Source of the DNA: Gamarada debralockiae
Taxonomy: Eukaryota; Ascomycota; Leotiomycetes; Helotiales; Hyphodiscaceae
Direction of reading: 5' to 3'
Assembly (NCBI GenBank): GCA_002803225.1
Contig: NXFV01000573.1
Span: forward strand, 1-27,802
DNA length: 27,802 nucleotides
Below are positions 1-8,969 of the stretch, piece after piece (the stretch's first letter is position 1; each line of letters opens with the position of its first letter). The notes under the pieces are model-generated. The model was not told the DNA's origin. It made no database searches and saw nothing but the letters and a program-made list of their open reading frames with translations. Position numbers and translations under genes: made by a program.

Positions 1-574
1 ATCTTAGGAGTATATATAAGATAAAAGAGAGTAGAATAAGTAAATAGCAGCGACTCTAAGGATAATAAAAGCTATATAAGATAGTAAGAGTTAAAGATAT
101 ATCTAATAAGGAAGAAGAGTTTTAGGAGGTCTACCAGTAACTAAGTAAGCCCTACTAGAACTATATCACCTCTCTAGGAAGCTAAGATATACAAGGACTA
201 TTCATTAGCAAAACACTAGGACTTACTTAATAAAGGAGCTTTATATCCTTTAGTATAATATATAGAAAAGTAAAGATAAGATTATAATCCCGCTTTTCAA
301 AGACTCTTAAACAAGGGACTTTGATATTATTATAGTATAAGAACTATAGTAGAACTCTTTTATCTTATCTATATATCTCTTGAACTGTAGGTCTAGGACA
401 ATACAGTGATATCTGGGCTAGAAGTCTAGATCTACGGCGATACTGTAGATCTCGGAGTAACTATCAGCGATGCTGTAGAGCTGAAGCCAGGGACTATGTA
501 TATAAAGAGCTGATTATATCTTGTGTAGATGGACGACGAGGAGAATAGAGTCAATTTCAGCCCTAATTCGGACT
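1..574. other. AT-rich decayed DNA, RIP-like; no intact gene
   Basis: Very AT-rich sequence dominated by TA dinucleotides, with stop codons in every frame. This is the look of repeat DNA mutated by RIP, where CpA becomes TpA. I recognise no coding segment before the kinase fragment that follows. The right end of the window (about 25860-26930 and 27280-27740) has the same texture, so the gene-bearing segment lies between two decayed islands. The RIP reading is inferred from appearance; dinucleotide indices were not calculated. Confidence 0.6.
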
Positions 575-751
575 AGCCCAACACGTGCCTTGCTGTAAGA
601 CCATACAGACGAACAAGAGGCGTTGCCTAAGATTCCAGAGGACGAGGCAGCCTTGCTGTATGACCTCCTGTCTAAGATCTTTGTTTACAAGCCCAGCGAG
701 CGTGTAAGCGTAAAGGAATTGCTTGATCATCTTTGGTTTCATATGGATGAT
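575..751 (+). pseudogene. C-terminal fragment of a protein kinase (subdomain XI)
   Basis: One plus-strand frame ending at TAG 749-751 reads ..EDEAALLYDLLSKIFVYKPS followed by ERVSVKELLDHLWFHMDD. This is the last helices of a eukaryotic protein kinase: a PxxR motif (here PSER) and an ELLxHxWF tail as in SRPK/CMGC-type kinases. An in-frame TAA lies about 30 codons upstream and no N-lobe, HRD or DFG motif is visible in the AT-rich DNA before it, so this is a relic. The same frame stays mostly open to about 1096 apart from two further TAG codons, but that extension resembles nothing I know. It is unrelated in sequence to the YPK-like gene at 1462-3084. Confidence 0.6.
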
Positions 752-1461
752 TAGAATTGTGGATAGAAAAATCTTCAAGCTCCCAGTTCCATGAAAGAAG
801 AGATGGAGAACCCTGCGATCACCACTCTAACACAGCCAGTGATAGTTATACGTAGTAACAGCGACACCACCTGCGTTGCAACCCGCGTGGAACATGGTGC
901 TCAATGCTCAGATAGCCGTGGCATATTCATCTTCTAGCTTCAGGCGGACGAGAGTCCCCGAAGCGAGCTCAACTGGTATGACCTGTCCAAACGCCGTTTT
1001 CAAGCCACCTCGACTTACTGCTCTCACTGGCCCACGAATCGTTATACCAACCATCTGGCCATGATTGTGCATCAACCGCTGGCTGCGTGCGGCTTATAGA
1101 TATCGGGGTGACTGCTTTCCACTGTTCTCAAGACAAGGAAGGAGAGGGATACTAAATAGGAGCGAGAACATGAAAAGCTAGTACAGAAGCCTAATCTATA
1201 TTATTATCAGACCAGCTTCTGAAAGTTGAATAAAGTGCATCATCTCATTGTTATATATTCAAAAAAGAGTACTGTAATTTCAATATCGTTTCCAACTTAG
1301 TTCACCTGTTTTAGAGGTGAGCTAGCAATCAGAAGTAGCTCATGCTTCCAGAAAATCTTCTGTTTCCCTGATCCCGTCTTAACATCAGCCGGCCGTCCAA
1401 CAAACATAGCACCACAAATGCTCGTCCATTTTACTGTACTGATGTGGCTTTTCCACGGACG
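752..1461. other. Intergenic, no recognisable gene
   Basis: This is the stretch between the kinase relic and the 3' end of the pseudokinase gene. Composition returns to near normal at about 780. The plus frame of the kinase relic continues open for long runs to about 1096, interrupted by two TAGs, with no domain I recognise. The part next to 1461 would hold the 3' UTR of the minus-strand pseudokinase gene. Confidence 0.5.
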
Positions 1462-3084
1462 TTAGTAGGCTGAAAATTGTGGATTCGTGTCTAAACGGAA
1501 GTATGCATCGTTAGGTTTGAAAGACGGTTCGTATTCGCGCTTCAGAACCATATTCCAATCGATGTTGTCGAAGAACGAATGGGCTTTGATGTCTGCGATA
1601 CCGTTTGCCCCTAATCTCTGCTCGGGGTCGCGTTTGAGCAGCTTGATACAGATATCCTGTGCTACCAGAGGAATGGCGGCCGGAAAGACGATTGGCTGAG
1701 TGACGCTTTGTATGTTGGTGATATTTTTGTCGTACCACGACGGCTCGAAGCTTGTCAACATTTCGGCGAGGAGAATGCCTAACGTCCACCAATCCACCAC
1801 CCCGGTATAACCTTGATTGAGGCTGATTTCCGGCGCGAGATAGGGACTTCCGTAGGGTTCGTTGGTATCGTCTTTCGTGTCTAGCTGGCCGAGAGAAAAG
1901 TCGCATACAGAAATATGCCCCGAATAGTCTAATAGAATATTTCCTGGCTTCAGATGCCCATAAACGATCCCAACATCATGTAGACACCCCAAAGCGCACA
2001 ATATTTCTGTGGCATAATGTTTGATTCTGTCCACGTCAAAGCACCGCTCATCAGAAAGCAGTTGCATCAACTCGCCGCCGTGAACGAATGGTGAAACCAG
2101 GTATAAGTTCTCTGATGATTGGAAAACAAACTTGACAGGTACGATGAAAGGATTCTGTGCCTGGGAGAGATTTGTTCCTTTTGGGACTTCGACTGCGTCT
2201 GCAATTTCGGCTTGCGAACTAATATCCGTTTTTCGAATCTCCTTCAAAGCGTATAGACGCCCGCTATCCCGTTTTCTGACTCGGAAAGTCTTTCTAGACT
2301 TCCTTCCCCCCACCTTCTGCAGGATTTCAAAATCCTCCACCCGCAGAGGATCTGCATTTTTCTCGGAGTACTCAACGCTTATTTGAATCTTTCCCGTACC
2401 ATGCTCAAGTTCCAGCCATTCTGTGTAGGAAATAGTGTCCGCGTTCTCTTGGGTTGATTTTGGCATAGTTGGCTTCGTTTCATTGGGGTCTTGAACACCG
2501 CTGTTTTTGTTTCCAAACCCGAGATTGGGTCGAGCTACACCAAGGCAAATATCTTGGGTTCTTCCAGAGCCTGGCGTAGAGAGCAGATGTCTCATGTAAA
2601 TATAGACAGAGAAATCCACCATATGGGGAACGTCAAATCTGCATCGACTCGTTATCCAGGAGGGATTCTCCACCGTCCCGGAAGAGGCAAAAAGGAACAC
2701 CTGGGACTTATCGCACTCCAGAAGAGCATAGACACCAGGGGATTTCTGTGGCGTACCCACTTCACGCAAGTCGCTGTTACCCTGGGACTTGTGTGGACCT
2801 GGAACGTCGAGAGAAATGCCCACCATGGGGGTCACGGGATTTGACTCTGAGCCGGTGCAGGCCGCCCGTCGACAGTCTTGATCGCTGAGCAGCTTGTAAT
2901 GGTCCGGGACAGAGAGACCGATACCCTCGTGGAGGTCGAGAATCAACAGTCCAGATCTTGGTTGGATCTGTCGCTGCATAACATCGTCGTTTGCAAAAGG
3001 ACGGATAGCTCCGACGCTGGTGTTCACAGTCGCCGGAAGGCTGGGGGCTTGATTGCTGTCAGCTAGGCATACTGAGGCCATCAT
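1462..3084 (-). CDS. YPK/SGK-family AGC pseudokinase
   Basis: Single exon, 540 aa. It resembles fungal YpkA/Ypk1 (TORC2- and PDK1-regulated AGC kinases) along its whole length: an N-terminal C2-like region (residues about 44-240, including LILDLHEGIGLSVPDHYK and LELEHGTGKIQISV) and a kinase domain at about 251-506. Fold residues remain: VAIK-type Lys281, APE 417-419, DWW 431-433, RLGANG 490-495. Catalysis should be lost. The glycine loop 258-268 reads VGGRKSRKTFR. The HRD motif is YGH with His377 in place of the catalytic Asp. DFG is DFS (395-397). The PDK1 site T-F-C-G-T corresponds to E-P-Y-G-S, so Glu409 replaces the Thr. The protein stops soon after EPSFKP, so the turn and hydrophobic motifs are absent. 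There is no frameshift or internal stop. It may be a regulatory paralogue or a young pseudogene still open. Family call confident, role inferred. Confidence 0.85.
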   Translation of the reverse strand: MMASVCLADSNQAPSLPATVNTSVGAIRPFANDDVMQRQIQPRSGLLILDLHEGIGLSVPDHYKLLSDQDCRRAACTGSESNPVTPMVGISLDVPGPHKSQGNSDLREVGTPQKSPGVYALLECDKSQVFLFASSGTVENPSWITSRCRFDVPHMVDFSVYIYMRHLLSTPGSGRTQDICLGVARPNLGFGNKNSGVQDPNETKPTMPKSTQENADTISYTEWLELEHGTGKIQISVEYSEKNADPLRVEDFEILQKVGGRKSRKTFRVRKRDSGRLYALKEIRKTDISSQAEIADAVEVPKGTNLSQAQNPFIVPVKFVFQSSENLYLVSPFVHGGELMQLLSDERCFDVDRIKHYATEILCALGCLHDVGIVYGHLKPGNILLDYSGHISVCDFSLGQLDTKDDTNEPYGSPYLAPEISLNQGYTGVVDWWTLGILLAEMLTSFEPSWYDKNITNIQSVTQPIVFPAAIPLVAQDICIKLLKRDPEQRLGANGIADIKAHSFFDNIDWNMVLKREYEPSFKPNDAYFRLDTNPQFSAY

Positions 3085-3437
3085 GCGTATTCTATGCTAT
3101 CACAGCCAAATAGTGATGCGGATTGTACAGTTGTACTGACCATGGCTTTGTGTGGAATCCATATCGATGTTGACGAAGATGTTGCGATCATGAGTCTTCA
3201 GGAGTCAGGAGATCAGGAATATTGTTTCCCTTTCCCGCAAAAGTTTCTGCCCACAGCCCTGCAACCATCACGAGGCGCTAAGTACTGCTTATCTTCGGCT
3301 CACCTCCCTTGACTCGCTGCTCAGCCTGGCTCACCCACAGCTCAGGCTATAGCAGCTACAGCTCAGGTCCAAAGACGGAAATGGAAATTGCTCATGTCGA
3401 GATTCCGATATCGAACTACCTGTTACACTAACTATTC
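3085..3437. other. Intergenic: upstream region of the pseudokinase gene
   Basis: 353 nt between the pseudokinase start and the 3' end of the DUF7730-type gene, both on the minus strand. It must hold the pseudokinase promoter and the neighbour's terminator. A 72-codon plus-strand open frame (3094-3312) resembles nothing and is taken as chance. Around 3336-3366 the motif CAGCTCAGG occurs twice. No other structure seen. Confidence 0.5.
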
Positions 3438-4573
3438 TTATTCATCCCAACGTCCATTCCTCGGCGGCTTCAGCTCGAATGGAATTGACAGAGCCCCCAA
3501 CTCTTTCTGAATATCTTCCAAAGTCCATGGAGCCTTGACCTCGAAGGTATCCATATTTGTAATCGAACACAAAGCTTTCAATATCTTACCCTTGATGTCC
3601 GTCAAAGACTCATGGGGGTGGTTTCCGGAATAACGATCTCGATCTTGATGCTCAATTCGCAAGACTCGCAAACCTTTAAAGCTACCAATAACACACAAAA
3701 CCCCTTCCAGAATCATCTTACTTTGTAATGTCTCGAAACTCAAATGCTGATTTTCGTAGATGGGATCGATATCACGGTTATTCTGGTTCCATATGTCGCA
3801 TGTCAATTGCAGACGCGTGATCAGGTTGAGCCTGTGTTGCGGCACTGTTGAGCGGAAGGAAGCGACGGTGTGAGGATACCGGAAGTCAAAGGCGTTGCTA
3901 CTATACAACATATCGATAGTCTCTGAGTATCTAGCTCTGTCAGTAAGACCTTTAGTGTGAATGTTCGAGGCCATGCTTACACAACTCGACAAGTTCTTGG
4001 TAGCCCCAGCAGGCTTTTAGGTTCTTCGAAGCCATAAATCGGCCCGACATAAACGGAAGGAGATTTCCTCGATGCAGAGAGGCAGCATCCTCTGCCCCAA
4101 CAATCATGGGTGCTCATACTCCACTTTTTGTTAGTGGGATAGGTACATCTAGCGTGCCCGAGACGATTTTCGAGATGCGTGATGTGGATAGTTCCAACTC
4201 CCAAGACGTCTTTCCATATCATTTCTCGGATTTCAAAAGGTAGCTTGAAAAGAGGTGACTGATATTGATCCGAAGTCTTCTGAATGACCATATTTTCGCG
4301 TTTTTTTCTATGTCGAGGGATTTGGAGGGCTGACAGAACGAGCTGCCAATGGCTAAAGACATGAATCTCGCAACTGGAGTCTGGAGGAAGAGGTAAAGTA
4401 AGGGTGCGTCTGCGGGTCCTGGAAGGCGTTTTCATTGCTTTGAATCTACGTATTCTCCTTTCTATAAGCGCCAGTCCTTTTTCTGTCATCGAGGAAAGAA
4501 CATTAAGAGTGCGTATCACTTTGAGTCGAAGCCATTCTTGCGGGGACTGGGGTGAAAGGTCGAGAACAATCAT
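3438..4573 (-). CDS. DUF7730 / F-box-like protein, two exons
   Basis: Exon 1 is 4573-3981 and exon 2 is 3936-3438, giving 363 aa. The 44-nt intron 3937-3980 has donor GTAAGC and acceptor GACAG; joining gives LPRTCRVVARYSETIDMLYS, which restores the family pattern LLxTCRxxYSEAIxLLYSxN. The diagnostic start is SPLFKLPFEIREMIWKDVLG (about residue 108), the LPxEIRxxI(Y/W) motif of the large fungal DUF7730 family. The half after the intron continues as this family does (a TVPQHRLNLITRLQL segment). The basic first 100 residues (RRIRRFKAMKTPSRTRRR) are unusual, and the true start could be a later Met near MVIQKTSDQYQ. Function in this family is largely unknown; F-box-like roles in ubiquitin ligases are presumed. 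The intron sits at the lower size limit for fungi. Confidence 0.75.
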
Positions 4574-5064
4574 CCGGGTTAAAATGACAAAAAAAGCTTC
4601 TTAGGAGATTTGAAGCAAGTAAAAGAACAGGAGAGGAAAGAAAAGGGCTGGCAGGGTTTTATGACGAGTCGCAGCAGCAGTAACTGCGCTGCCTTGAGCG
4701 GAGAGAGGCGCAGATGCCTAAAATTGAGGGGACACGTGACAAGTGAACACTTCGCAGCCTCACAGCGAGCGAACGATTACGCAAAATTACTGCATACCAT
4801 CCTAATAAAAAAAAACTCAGATGTCGATAATTACTTGTTGATCTGTCCCAATGTTGCAAATCGAAAGTTGAAAGATGAACACTAGTCTCCTATGAAGCCC
4901 CCTCTCCTCACATTTTGCATTAGTCGACTCTCTCGAAAGGGGATGCCCTAACCACAATACAAATCAAAATTCAAAAGCGATGGATGGGAAATGATTAAAC
5001 CGATAGTAAAATTAATAGTCGTGACAGACCCCACTTGAGACTTGTCAAAAACCACTCCAGAACC
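4574..5064. other. Intergenic between DUF7730-type gene and dynamin-like gene
   Basis: 491 nt holding the promoter of the minus-strand DUF7730-type gene and the 3' end of the dynamin-like gene. Short open frames on both strands here lack family resemblance. No RNA gene or repeat recognised. Confidence 0.5.
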
Positions 5065-7856
5065 CTATTTCTTCCCAATATTCAAAACCCTTTCCACCTT
5101 TGAGAGTTTTCTAGGAGTACCATGGAGCTGTGAGCCAGCTTCCACCGGCTGTATGTCCCTAGAGAGGGAAGCTGAAGAGCCAGTATTATGAACAAACTGT
5201 GGAGATAGCTCTCCATTTCTCCCGTACTGATTGTTCATTTGCGGACCTGCCATATCATAGCCCTGGTACGACACTTGAGCCTCGGCATATCCAGGCATGT
5301 TAGAAACAGGCTTGTGGTTATCTGGCTGCTGGGGGTTATGCTGGTTTGCTCTGGAGTTGGGTTGGGCCGGGTATCCTAGATTCGGTGACCTCATCGACTC
5401 TTGCCCAAATCCAGAGCTGGTCGCTGTGCTGCTCACGGGTGTACTTGGCTGTCCGCGCCTAGAGGAAGCACTGGATTCCGGAGAATAATGAGCCTGCTGT
5501 TGGTATGGTACTTTTTGCTCCTGAGAAGATCTTTCCTTATCTTTGAAGCGTGGGTGCAAGAAAGGATTTTCATACTATGAGGCAAAGTGTTAGACCATAC
5601 GCAAAAGAAACCTAATATCTCAGCGGCGAGAATGAAGACTTACAGGGCCAAGATCCGACCTCATTCCGATTTCCCTGCAGATGTCTTTGCCTTTGATTAG
5701 GACTGCTTCCTGATCCTTCAATTCCTTTCGCTCTGTACGAACATCGTAGTCGTCCTCCATCATGCGTTGGATATCGGCTTTCTTTAGATCCCTGACCCTT
5801 TGATCGTGGAACACTTCTTCAAGGCCGTCAGCGATGTGACGTTCTACCACCTGGACGATCACGTTTGTGACAAATGTTTTGAGGTTGGACTTTGAACATT
5901 GGCGGTTAGACAAGCAATTTCCAGGAAATTAGTGCAGGGATGGCAAACCTGATACAAAAGAAGCATCTTTCTCAAAACATCCTCGTATCTCTGGCCGGGT
6001 AGCTCTGCGGCACTTTGTGGAGTAGGATCAGATTCTTTCCAGGCATAGTAATTGTCCACGAATTCGCTTTCATATGGCGTGACGAACTTCAGCCTGTCGG
6101 TTGTGAGCTTCGCCAGCTCTTTTTGGGCTTCTACGAGTATCGAGTCCACTTTGCTTTTGACAAAACAAATCCAAACTCGATTCCGAACCTGCTTAGGCCA
6201 GACAGAGGCTAGGACATGATCCAAGAACTCTTCACAGAGCTTGTGAATAGATCTGACATGCTCACTCGCGTGGTTGGGCCAATGCCGAGAGTAAGATTGG
6301 AAGAGGCGAAACACCAGGAGCGGGTTGCTGTCCATTGACAGTTCTTGTCCATGGTTGTCTCGCAGAAGTGGGTAAACTACTTTGTTGATGTATTCGCTTC
6401 TTGGAATCTCGGATATTGCAATCTCTCTACCGCCAAGGCGCGTTTGTGGCTTGACCTTTCGGCCACCCTCGTCGTCGATGATTATACAGTCTGCACCCCA
6501 ATTTTCCATATGTTCGGCAAAGCGAGCATTTTGCCCCACCACACGGGATCTGAAATTTCTCGCATAGTTTTTGCCATCATCGAAAGACGGGAAGAAATCT
6601 TCGTCACCGCTAGGGGGAATCCCATGGCCGAGGACGGCGGCGTGTGTAATGGCGCGTGATCTGTCACAGAGCCTGAAAAGCTCTGTACTCATTTCATCAA
6701 CCGTGTCATGGCCTTCTCCCATTTGCGTCAATTTTGCCCGGCATTTTCCGAGTTCGCGTTCAATATCAGCTTGAACTTTGAAGACCTCAGTAGCGATGTG
6801 TCGGATCAATTGGGTGCTCAGTTTCTTCGAAAGATGGTTCGCTCCAAGTTGGTTGGCTTTGAGCCTGACTCCCCACACCGAGTCCGCGAAAAAGATCCTC
6901 TCCGCTTCGTTACGCTCTTCCATCGAGAAGTCCATTTCATTGTATGCTCGATTTCTGAGTACATGCCAGCCCAGCTGTAGTTGATTTTTGCTGTCTTCAT
7001 TTGAAGCGAGTTTGATGAATTCCAGCCGCTGCTTGTCTGTTTGAGCCATATCAGGTTTGGTGATGATACCTAGAGTGCGGGTGCCTTGGGGGTCTAATTT
7101 CTTCGCCATCTTCAAGACCACTTGATTGGAAATATCGTTTGACCCGCTCACAACTATGAGGATAATCGTTCGCTCCTTCATCATGTAAGAAGCGGCAAGT
7201 GAGTCAATGGCCCTGATGTCGTCTTCAGTCTGATCCATGGTAGGGGCATGTATGATTCCAGGCAAATCAACGACAGTGAGGTGAGGTTGAGTCGGCCCGG
7301 ATACCTCAATACTCAGGATATTCTTGGACAAAAAGCTGTGTGGGATTCCTGGCGGAAATATCGTGTCCTTGGCGAGGTTGAAAATGGTGTCAAAATCGGC
7401 CTGGTCTTGGATTATTTGGCTGAAAGTTGACAGTCTCTCCTTTTCTTCCTGGGAGCAACCTTCACCTGGTACGATACTAATCTTAGTTTCAATCTTAGTA
7501 GCCCGACGAAGTCTGATCTGCGTTGCAAACTTTGTACATTTGACACTACTCCGGGGGAACGGTATGTTGGTGAGGGCTTCAAGGACCGAGCTTTTCCCTG
7601 TCGACTGATCGCCCACGACAACGATTTGAGGTAGGTCTATGTATTGGTCAACCCTGCATTCTCGAAGTTGGTCGATTTGATCTAGAAGTTGGCGATTTTC
7701 TTCGTCAGTTCCAAGAGTAACTGATTCCAAGGTGGCCGCATAAGAAGGGGGTGGCTCTGAGTGATGCCCATCTTCATAGTGATTGTGTGCGTAGCGAGGG
7801 TCGTGAATATTTCCCGTATTGTGATGCATGTTGTGATGGTACGTAGAATTCATCAT
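5065..7856 (-). CDS. Dynamin-related (Mx-like) large GTPase, three exons
   Basis: Exons 7856-5949, 5889-5644 and 5574-5065; 887 aa. Intron 1 (5890-5948) has donor GTTTGC and CTAAC 15 nt before the acceptor; intron 2 (5575-5643) has donor GTAAGT and branch CTAAC. The GTPase domain shows G1 GDQSTGKSS (82-90), the conserved Thr in VKCTKFATQIRL, G3 DLPG (197-200) and G4 TKPD (266-269). The middle/stalk region follows, and a GED-like segment (FVTNVIVQVVERHIADGLEE) crosses the first exon junction. There is no PH domain. Instead it has a His-rich N-terminus (nine His in the first 32 residues), a PPxY motif (PPSY, about 36-39), and a 170-residue Q/P/S-rich C-terminal tail ending in a basic patch. It matches the fungal group annotated as 'interferon-induced GTP-binding protein Mx-like', which remodel membranes; the cellular site is not known from the sequence. 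Confidence 0.9.
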
Positions 7857-8969
7857 TATTGGAAAATGCTGGAGTGTAAGAAGTACTGAACGGTCCGTTG
7901 AAAAGTTTGAATCGCACTTGTAAGGAGGTAAATGAGAAAGGTAGAGAAGGGAAAGATGGCAACTTTCACCAGGAAGAGCCTTTTAGACAGATGAGGGGTT
8001 ATTTTAAGTACATACAAAGCAAAACAAATTCTTGTACAACCTACTCAGCTCAAAGCAACTTGCGTGAGTTCATGATCAAGAGAAGGCTGAGACATACGGT
8101 CGTACACTCCGCGATGTCCACACTCCAGCCATTCAACAAAGCCATCAGCCTTGCGATCGCTTACTTCAGATAAATAGAGTAGGTTACACAAGATGGCGCT
8201 GAGTAATCTTTGTGAAAAGGAGAGCCTCGTCGGTCTGGCTCATCGCTGGTCTCGCAGATTTTGCAGCCATCCAAGTGGTCAATAATTGTACCAGCCAATT
8301 GAATATGAGCAGAATCACGCACCAAATCCTGGAGAAGCGAGTGGACGTTTGAAGGCTGCTGTGGAGGCTGCTGTGGGGTTGAGTGTTGTGGTCGACAATG
8401 CAAGACTTAGCCTATCCTCGCTTGAGCTTTGCTGAACGCGACCTACTAAATGGGGTTTCCCGGGAGCTGAAAAGCAATAGCTCGAAGCCACATGAGAATC
8501 TAGAATTTTATTGAAGCAATCGGGTTCAAAAAGTCCGGCTTCCTTCTTTTCTTGCGGTCTAAAAATGGTGCCGCACGAGACGTCTCAGCTTTACTATCAC
8601 ATGACAAGCATGCCTAGTTTCATAAGTCACAGCCATCAGACACTCTGTAATCAATGTGGCAGTACCTCCAAATACCAGGTATTTATCATAGAATGACGGC
8701 CTTTGGAAGCTTCCCTATTAGCATTGTTTCCGAGGCTTATTAAGTAGCCCTGAGGGTTTCTATCACGTGATATTGTTGTACGACCACTTGGGAGACCTAA
8801 TGAAAGGCCCAACAGCTGAGCTTGGGCACCCTAATCCATTGAGAATTGTATCTAATATTTAGAACAAAGCTTTCGAGTAGCAATTTCAGCCTTAAGTAGA
8901 AGCCAACAAGCCGTAATGCTCACGGCAATGCTGGCCTGGCTTGACGGCTTCGGACTCTGCGTCTGGCAG
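7857..8969. other. Intergenic; no confident gene
   Basis: About 1.1 kb upstream of the dynamin-like gene and downstream of the HET pseudogene. A minus-strand open frame at 8161-8403 has a plausible composition (it includes LLQDLVRDSAHIQLAGTIID) but no ATG, with a stop just upstream of its first TTG, and I recognise no domain; it could be an exon or a relic. Nothing else stands out. Confidence 0.45.

Noticed and set aside
1462..3084. Treating the YPK-like gene as an ordinary active kinase
   Set aside because: Catalytic Asp, DFG Gly, glycine loop and activation-loop Thr are all changed at the nucleotide level; rechecked on the complementary strand.
8161..8403. 80-codon minus-strand open frame with protein-like composition
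   Set aside because: No ATG (first codon TTG with a stop immediately upstream) and no recognised domain; noted only in the intergenic entry.
8515..8545. GGGTTCAAAA stretch resembling a tRNA T-loop
   Set aside because: No matching acceptor stem, D-arm or anticodon arm at the right spacing.
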